From NCBI GenBank assembly GCA_019059635.1, contig JAGVRJ010000010.1, positions 498,501 through 562,500 on the forward strand: a DNA stretch of 64,000 nucleotides, read 5' to 3'. Positions within the stretch are counted from its first letter, which is position 1. Every line of letters starts with the position of its first letter. The DNA is from Proales similis. Taxonomy: Eukaryota > Rotifera > Eurotatoria > Ploima > Proalidae. The position numbers and the translations under genes are program-made. This document shows, in pieces, positions 58,901-64,000 of this stretch. Below the pieces are notes generated by a model. The model was not told the DNA's origin. It made no database searches and saw nothing but the letters and a program-made list of their open reading frames with translations.

Positions 58901-61107
58901 TGAGAAGGCCAGAGCTTGATTTGGGCGAATAGATGGAAGCGTCTGTTGAGCGAATAGGCCGCTCTTGACGCTTGGAAAATATGGACCCGTAGAGAAGGGA
59001 GGACGAAGATTCGGACGGCTGCCGGTATGAAGAAGAATTCCAGTGCGTGGTCGAGGCATCTGGAAGCTCGAACTGAGCTCGTTTGGATTTAGATGCCGAC
59101 GACGTGGAAGAGGACGACGACGAACATTGTCTCGGGTTTAAGAGATCGCTGAGCATGAGCCGATTCAAGGTTGAATAGGCTCGATCGCTCATTGATAGCC
59201 CCCGGGCTGACTCATACGGCAGCGGAGGTTTGGTCTCATATCGTTTTGAACTCATGTTTTGAGCTCACTTTTTCGCATTCCAATATTGCCGAGCAACTCA
59301 CTTTTGACTTGTTCGATTTTATTGCTTGTTTGTTTGTTTTGGTTTTTTTTTTGTTGCTTCTAATTTTCTACTTTTTCCACGCGTACACAATTTTGTTAGA
59401 TTAAAGAAGCTTTAATTTCAGATGAGCAATGAGAAAACATGAAGCAGCCAGTCAATCAGCGATCAAAGTTAGCAAACTAGCGCTTTGCTAGCTGCTGCCT
59501 AAGTTGATGCAAATAAAACTGAGCCTGAGATGAGAGAATAAACATAAAAGCGTCGAATAAAACAAAACTGAGGCCTTAACTAATCGGTGCCGTTCATCAT
59601 CATCATCATCATCATCTTTTTCTTCTTCTCCACCATCATCATCATCTTCAGTGCGATGAACATTTGCAGAAAAAGCAGCAGCGGCAACAACAACAACAAC
59701 ACAAGCTCTGAAGCCGCCACCGCAATATTAGCCGCGGAATGATCATGATCATCGACAGGGCGTATGGAAATCTGCGCCAAACCAATCTGTTTAGTAACTC
59801 GCACGTAAATACCAGCCGTGAGGCTGCACCACCAACACACACACGCAGACGAAAATTGGCAGCGATAATTGCTACTCTTGCGCCTCTTCCTTAACCCGCG
59901 TCACTCGCTTCATTACCAAGGCCGCTCTTCTGCCTGATTAGACTCAGTCAGCGCCTTTATTATTTATATAAACACAAGCTAGGGCTCAAGCGGCCCTTTC
60001 TCTCTCTCTCTCTGTCAGATGCAGACGCAAGGCGACCAACAGTCGATAAGAATCGCGTTTCTTTGCCACATTTCTCGCTGATTTTTCTCGCTCTCTTCAG
60101 AAACTATCTCTCACTCGGTAATGGAATTCCGATCGATTCTAAAACTTGCAAATATGCACCGAGCGAAAGAGGAGCAATTCTTGCACAAGGAATGAGCGAG
60201 CAAGTGAAGAGGTAAATTGGCGAGAATGAGTTAACGATGCGAATTGTTAACGACGCCGGGCAATTTCAATTGCGAATGTGCCAAAGTGCCGTTTCTTTCT
60301 CTTCTAAAGATTGTGTAAATATTTATGTGCTGCGAGCGAGGTGGGCTGTAACATTTGACCGTCTAAAGCGAATGACGCAACTAGAACTGACATTTCTAGC
60401 GCATTCCGCTACACGCCTCTCCAGAGTGCCAGAGGCGAAACAGAAAGAAACAAAAACACACAAACAGGCACTAAATATGATTGCTCAACAACTTACGTTC
60501 GTGGATCATGGCGTGAATATCCGATGCACTCTTGGCCAACACGCTCGTGCCGTTAACCTGTGCCGTTAATCACATCATCTGCTCGGCTTATAAAACAAAT
60601 TGAACTCATCTACTGACCTTGAACACCATGTCGCCCACGTGCATGCCGGCGAACGCGGCTGGCGTATCTAAGTTATATCGATAAAGGTTATTGGCGCTCG
60701 ATCGAGGCGAAAGCAACAAGTGAATCGGACGGAGAGAGGTTGAGAGATGGGCCAGGGCAGAGAGGGACTCACTTGGCAGCACTTTGATCACGAGAATTCC
60801 GTTGGCCAGCTCGAATCCGAAGCCCTTCTCGGACTTTTTGATGGTGACGTTTACCTCCTCATATTCGCCGACTGGCGTGTTTGGCTCTGATTCGGCGTGT
60901 GGGCCGCTGCTGCTGCTGCTGTTGGCGTCCTTTTTGAGAAACTCCAATTTCTTGAGACTTTGAAATCGACAGGTTTGACAGGCAATCGCGCACTCAACAA
61001 AATTAATTTACTCACTTTTCGCTTAACAGACTCGGACGTCTGGATGACTTGCGTTTGGCTAGCTGCTCGGTGTCGAGCTGCGTAATTGCAATTTTGTTCA
61101 CGTCCAT
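52908..61107 (-). CDS. RhoGEF with PDZ, RGS-like, C1, DH and PH domains (ARHGEF11/12, DRhoGEF2 homologue)
   Basis: Multi-exon gene. Early exons read 61016-61107, 60773-60957, 60618-60667, 60497-60557 and 58748-59263, all in phase. Domain order along the protein: PDZ (KSEKGFGFELANGILVIKV, FAGMHVGDMVFK), a Ser-rich linker (58748-59263), an RGS-homology domain (about 57250-57640; INLCIFLNYLLSVESELPNA, RWAYELFSTFLM), a C1 zinc finger (about 56490-56760; HMFTCSKLVCSNCGRAFWG, KLHRSCLPASMC), DH (about 54240-55180; INELIHTEQKHVRNLK) and PH (about 53800-54230; LLALLFDDILVFLER, IPLKCINDFKP). The acidic C-terminus ends at 52908. This order is diagnostic of RhoGEFs driven by G-alpha-12/13, which activate Rho1/RhoA in cell-shape change. 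A further exon near 58485-58602 is tentative, and the exact joins between 52.9 and 58.4 kb were not all solved. Confidence 0.88.
59264..60496 (-). other. Long intron of the RhoGEF gene
   Basis: About 1.2 kb, unusually long for this window. It holds an ATC microsatellite (59595-59616), CA and CT runs and no recognisable gene. It might contain an internal promoter for a PDZ-less form, but nothing in the sequence proves that. Confidence 0.5.
59595..59616. repeat. ATC trinucleotide microsatellite
   Basis: Seven or so CAT/ATC units, followed shortly by a second shorter CAT run at about 59632-59646. Confidence 0.85.
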
Positions 61108-62372
61108 CTGCAATTCATCTGAATGCCCGTCCGCTCGTGAGCGATTAAAAATCGATCTAAACAATATTGGCAAATAATCAGTTCTCGTACAAATATTTGC
61201 GCTCAAGGTTGGGCTCCTTTTTCTTCTCGTTGTTTGCCCGTGCCGGCTAGCCGTTCGATTATACCGGCGACCTTCAAAAATTCGTGTTCGTGTACGTGCG
61301 ACTTGTTTGGACAGGGCGCTTTAGCTTTGCGTCTTTAACTCGCGCTTTTCAATATCCTTCTCTCATTCAAAGATCATTCGACTCGCTCTGCATAATTTAG
61401 AACAGGTACAGCGACCTGTCCGAGCAAACCAACAAGTTGAACATACCCGCGGCCTAGAAAGAGTCCAGTGAATACGACTGTTTATGTTAATAAATTGACC
61501 GGCCTGTAATGTTGCGTTCGGAGGAAGAGAGAGAGGGTGCGCGCGAGCGCGTGGTTTCCAATCAAAGCAAAATGAGCTCGCCCCACGACTCTAGTGAGCG
61601 CCTTTAGACCGACTCTGTCTGTGCTTGTGTTGACCCTGCTGCCATTCAATATGGGTCAACGGATTGTCAAGTTGTGAGGCATATGTATAGTTTAACCTAG
61701 CTCCAATTCGAACAGCCTTATCTCGACTAATTAAACTCGACTCAGTTTGGTCCTGAATTTCTAATTAATTTGCTCATCACTCGCGCCTCAATTCGCATTC
61801 GCTACTCTCGTCTCTGTCCGACTGCAGCCTGCCGCATTGGCTTACGTAACTTCTCGACAAGTAACAATTCGCTAATCCACTCCTTAACTCTTTTATTCGG
61901 CCAAGAGCTGGCGAAATAATCGTGCCAGATCGTTTTGCCCTGCCTCTGCAATCTCGTATTCTATTTTTCGCATCAAGCAAGCTGACATGTGAGCGTCCGA
62001 TCAAGAACTACTACTAAATTGGGTAAATAGGAGCCGGGCAGATTGCGAAACGGTCAAAATTGAATACATGTCAAAGCAAACAAGGCGAGAATGAAATAAA
62101 AAATGCCCAAAGCTAAAATAGAGATTTGTTTAGAGCTAGACTTGGCTCTGCTTGGCTGCAAACAGGTCAAGCCCGACCGAGCGCTTCTCTGATTAGATTC
62201 TCACTGCCAAGATACGAATCGCTCAGTCCCGTGACTGTTGAGTTAGATTTGCAACGAGCGTGACTTGTCGGTGCTGCTCTTGTCGCCGCGGCGAGTAGTC
62301 ACGTTCAGAAGAGACGAAACGGAAAACATCCGAAATTAGAGAAACTAGCCAGTCGTCAGAGGCGAATCGAAC
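61108..62372. other. Intergenic region between the divergent RhoGEF and SNRPF genes
   Basis: About 1.26 kb that must hold the promoter and 5' UTR of both genes. I see no convincing TATA box, tRNA or ORF. A GA run lies near 61527-61536. Confidence 0.5.
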
Positions 62373-62648
62373 ATGTCAGTTGCCACCGTACCACTCAATC
62401 CGAAGCCATTTCTGAACAGCTTGACCGGCAAGCCGGTGCAGATCAAGTTGAAGTGGGGCATGGAGTACAAAGGAATTCTAGTCTCTGTGGACAGCTACAT
62501 GAACCTGCAGCTGGCCAATACCGAAGAGTACATTGATGGCGCGCTGACCGGCAATCTGGGCGAGGCGCTCATTAGGTGCAACAACATATTGTTCATTCGC
62601 GGCCTTGAGGAAGAAGAGGACGAAGATATGGAGGCGATTAGAAGCTAG
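62373..62648 (+). CDS. SNRPF: Small nuclear ribonucleoprotein F (Sm-F)
   Basis: An intronless 91-residue protein, the family's usual size. The N-terminus [20 protein letters not shown] leads into the Sm1 motif ([20 protein letters not shown]), and the Sm2 motif follows ([15 protein letters not shown]). The C-terminus is acidic ([13 protein letters not shown]). Sm-F is one of the seven ring proteins that load onto U1, U2, U4 and U5 snRNA, in the nucleus and during cytoplasmic assembly. The residues EYIDG and RCNN are as in other animals. AATAAA lies near 62719. Confidence 0.97.
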   Translation: MSVATVPLNPKPFLNSLTGKPVQIKLKWGMEYKGILVSVDSYMNLQLANTEEYIDGALTGNLGEALIRCNNILFIRGLEEEEDEDMEAIRS

Positions 62649-63083
62649 AGCCAATCTAAGCTGTTTCTTTTTGTTGTTTATTTACAGACTGAGCTCTTGG
62701 ATAGCCCTTGTTAACGAATAAAAAGTCGCAGAAGAATAAGAAGAGCAGGAGCAGACAATTTGAGTGCTTCGGGATTTGAGATTGGCCTCATGTGCCGCTC
62801 GATTGTCATATCTAGAGTCGTGATAAGAGTGACGGTGGTTGCTCTAGCTATCATCCGCCGTCTGATGTTGCACCATTTATCATCTAATTTATCTCATTCA
62901 CTCGCTCTCTTTCTCTCTCTCTCTCTCACTGGCTGGCTGAATCGTAGCCACTAAATAGCTGAATGCATCCCGTGTCGCGAGTTCATTCAGCGCCACTGAA
63001 ACAAGATAAGCGACCAGTCGTTCAAACGGCATTTTAATTCAAGTAAATCTGTTTTTTGGGAGTATAGCAGTGTGGAGAGCAGT
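62649..63083. other. Non-coding gap between SNRPF and the Rab11 gene
   Basis: About 435 bp with the SNRPF polyadenylation signal near 62719 and a CT run near 62905-62928. No further gene seen. Confidence 0.5.
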
Positions 63084-64000
63084 ATGTCGCAAAAGGATGA
63101 CTACGATTATCTGTACAAAAGTAGGTAGCCAACAGCAATTATCAGAGAAAGAGAGAGAGTCGATCAAATTGAACCAATTTTCAAGTTGTGCTCATCGGCG
63201 ATTCAGGAGTGGGCAAATCGAACCTGTTGACTCGATACACCAAGGATCAGTTTGACTTCAAGTCGACGACCACGATCGGCGTCGAATTCTCCAACAAGAC
63301 GGTCGAGATAGAATCGAAGCGGATCAAGGCCCAGATTTGGGACACAGCCGGCCAGGAAAGGTTCAGAGCAATCACAAGCGCGTGCGTTCAAGCTTCCATT
63401 GCCTGTCCGGGCATCTAGTTTTATCTCACATTCAGATTTTATCGAGGCGCAGTCGGCGCGCTCTTGGTCTACGACATCACCAAGGCCGAGTCTTTCAAGA
63501 GTCTGGAGCGATGGCTGAGTGAGCTGCGCGAGCACGGCGACAAGAAGATGGTGGTCATGCTTGTCGGCAACAAGAGCGATTTACAGCACCTGAGAGCTGT
63601 CAGTGCCGAAGAAGCAAAAGAGTTTGCAGGTTTGAGCATTTGATTTGATTGTTACTAGCAAGATTGGACTGATTTGATTGAATTTAGAGAAGCACGAGCT
63701 CTCGTTTATTGAGGCGTCAGCTCTCGACGCGAGCAACGTTGAAGAGGCGTTTGTTCAGGTGCTTCAGGGTAAGTGCAATAAAATGCAATTAAACGCGCAA
63801 CTTAATTGGACGAGAACAAACTTGCCACTTAATTGTCTGGACGAAATGACAGACGTCTTCAAAATATTGAACAGCAATCAGACAGCTGCTCCGGTCGAGG
63901 CAAGCGAGAGAGCGTCGACCAACACCGCAAGTGCCAAGGCGCCCCAGGGCCAGCAAAGCGCACCCCAACCAGCCAAGTCAATTAAATTGACTCCAAACAA
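63084..64000 (+). CDS. Rab11 small GTPase (3' end outside window)
   Basis: Exons 63084-63120, 63186-63381, 63436-63629, 63688-63768 and 63853 to beyond the window edge, all in phase. The start [12 protein letters not shown] splices to [19 protein letters not shown]. Guanine-nucleotide motifs: P-loop [16 protein letters not shown] (switch I), [15 protein letters not shown] (switch II), [13 protein letters not shown] and [33 protein letters not shown] and RWLSELREH are the Rab11 subfamily signature. Rab11 controls recycling endosomes and delivery of cargo to the cell surface. The hypervariable tail (Gln/Ala/Pro-rich) and the expected C-terminal prenylated cysteines lie outside the window. Confidence 0.93.

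Overview
The window is nuclear DNA of a multicellular animal, most likely a small invertebrate with a compact genome. Genes carry spliceosomal introns, mostly 47-63 bp with GT-AG ends. The products are typical of metazoans: receptor guanylyl cyclase, calcium-channel alpha2delta, a PDZ-RH-C1-DH-PH RhoGEF, Chk2 and Rab11. Some genes have no introns or few. The somatomedin-B type GPCRs would fit a lophotrochozoan or an arthropod such as a mite, but I cannot fix the phylum from the sequence.

Layout, left to right. 0-6.3 kb: the C-terminal end of a diacylglycerol kinase delta/eta (+), then two tandem intronless GPCR genes (-) with nearly identical 7TM halves and divergent ectodomains. 6.3-9.4 kb: a gene-poor stretch with one doubtful small secreted ORF. 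9.4-13.7 kb: an 18-exon receptor guanylyl cyclase (+). 14.1-24.8 kb: two tandem alpha2delta genes (-). 24.8-26.9 kb: non-coding. 26.9-41.2 kb: a run of + strand genes, namely ERICH6-like, a TauD/TfdA-like dioxygenase, ANKLE1-like GIY-YIG nuclease, a degenerate neuronal-calcium-sensor-like protein, Chk2, GST omega and an intronless tyrosine-kinase-like gene. 41.2-52.1 kb (-): mitochondrial leucyl-tRNA synthetase, an SLC46-like transporter, three identical tRNA-Val(AAC) genes, RIO2 kinase, the RBBP4/7 histone chaperone and a small YbaY/YscW-like protein. 52.9-61.1 kb (-): the ARHGEF11/12 (DRhoGEF2) homologue. 62.4-64 kb (+): SNRPF and the start of Rab11, cut by the window edge.

The genes do not form one pathway. 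This is an ordinary, densely packed animal chromosome segment in which tandem pairs (GPCRs, alpha2deltas, tRNAs) show local duplication. Several membrane-signalling genes lie together in the first 25 kb (lipid kinase, GPCRs, cGMP receptor, calcium-channel subunits), but I see no evidence of co-regulation.

Exon boundaries were read by eye. For the multi-exon genes where I give exact joins, phases were checked and the total coding length is divisible by three. The most interesting observations are the near-identity of the two GPCR 7TM halves without indels (gene conversion), tail-to-tail genes whose stop codons lie inside their AATAAA signals, two GC-AG introns, different intron content in the alpha2delta pair, and the TauD-like and YbaY-like genes, whose families are better known outside animals. 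I found no convincing undescribed system.
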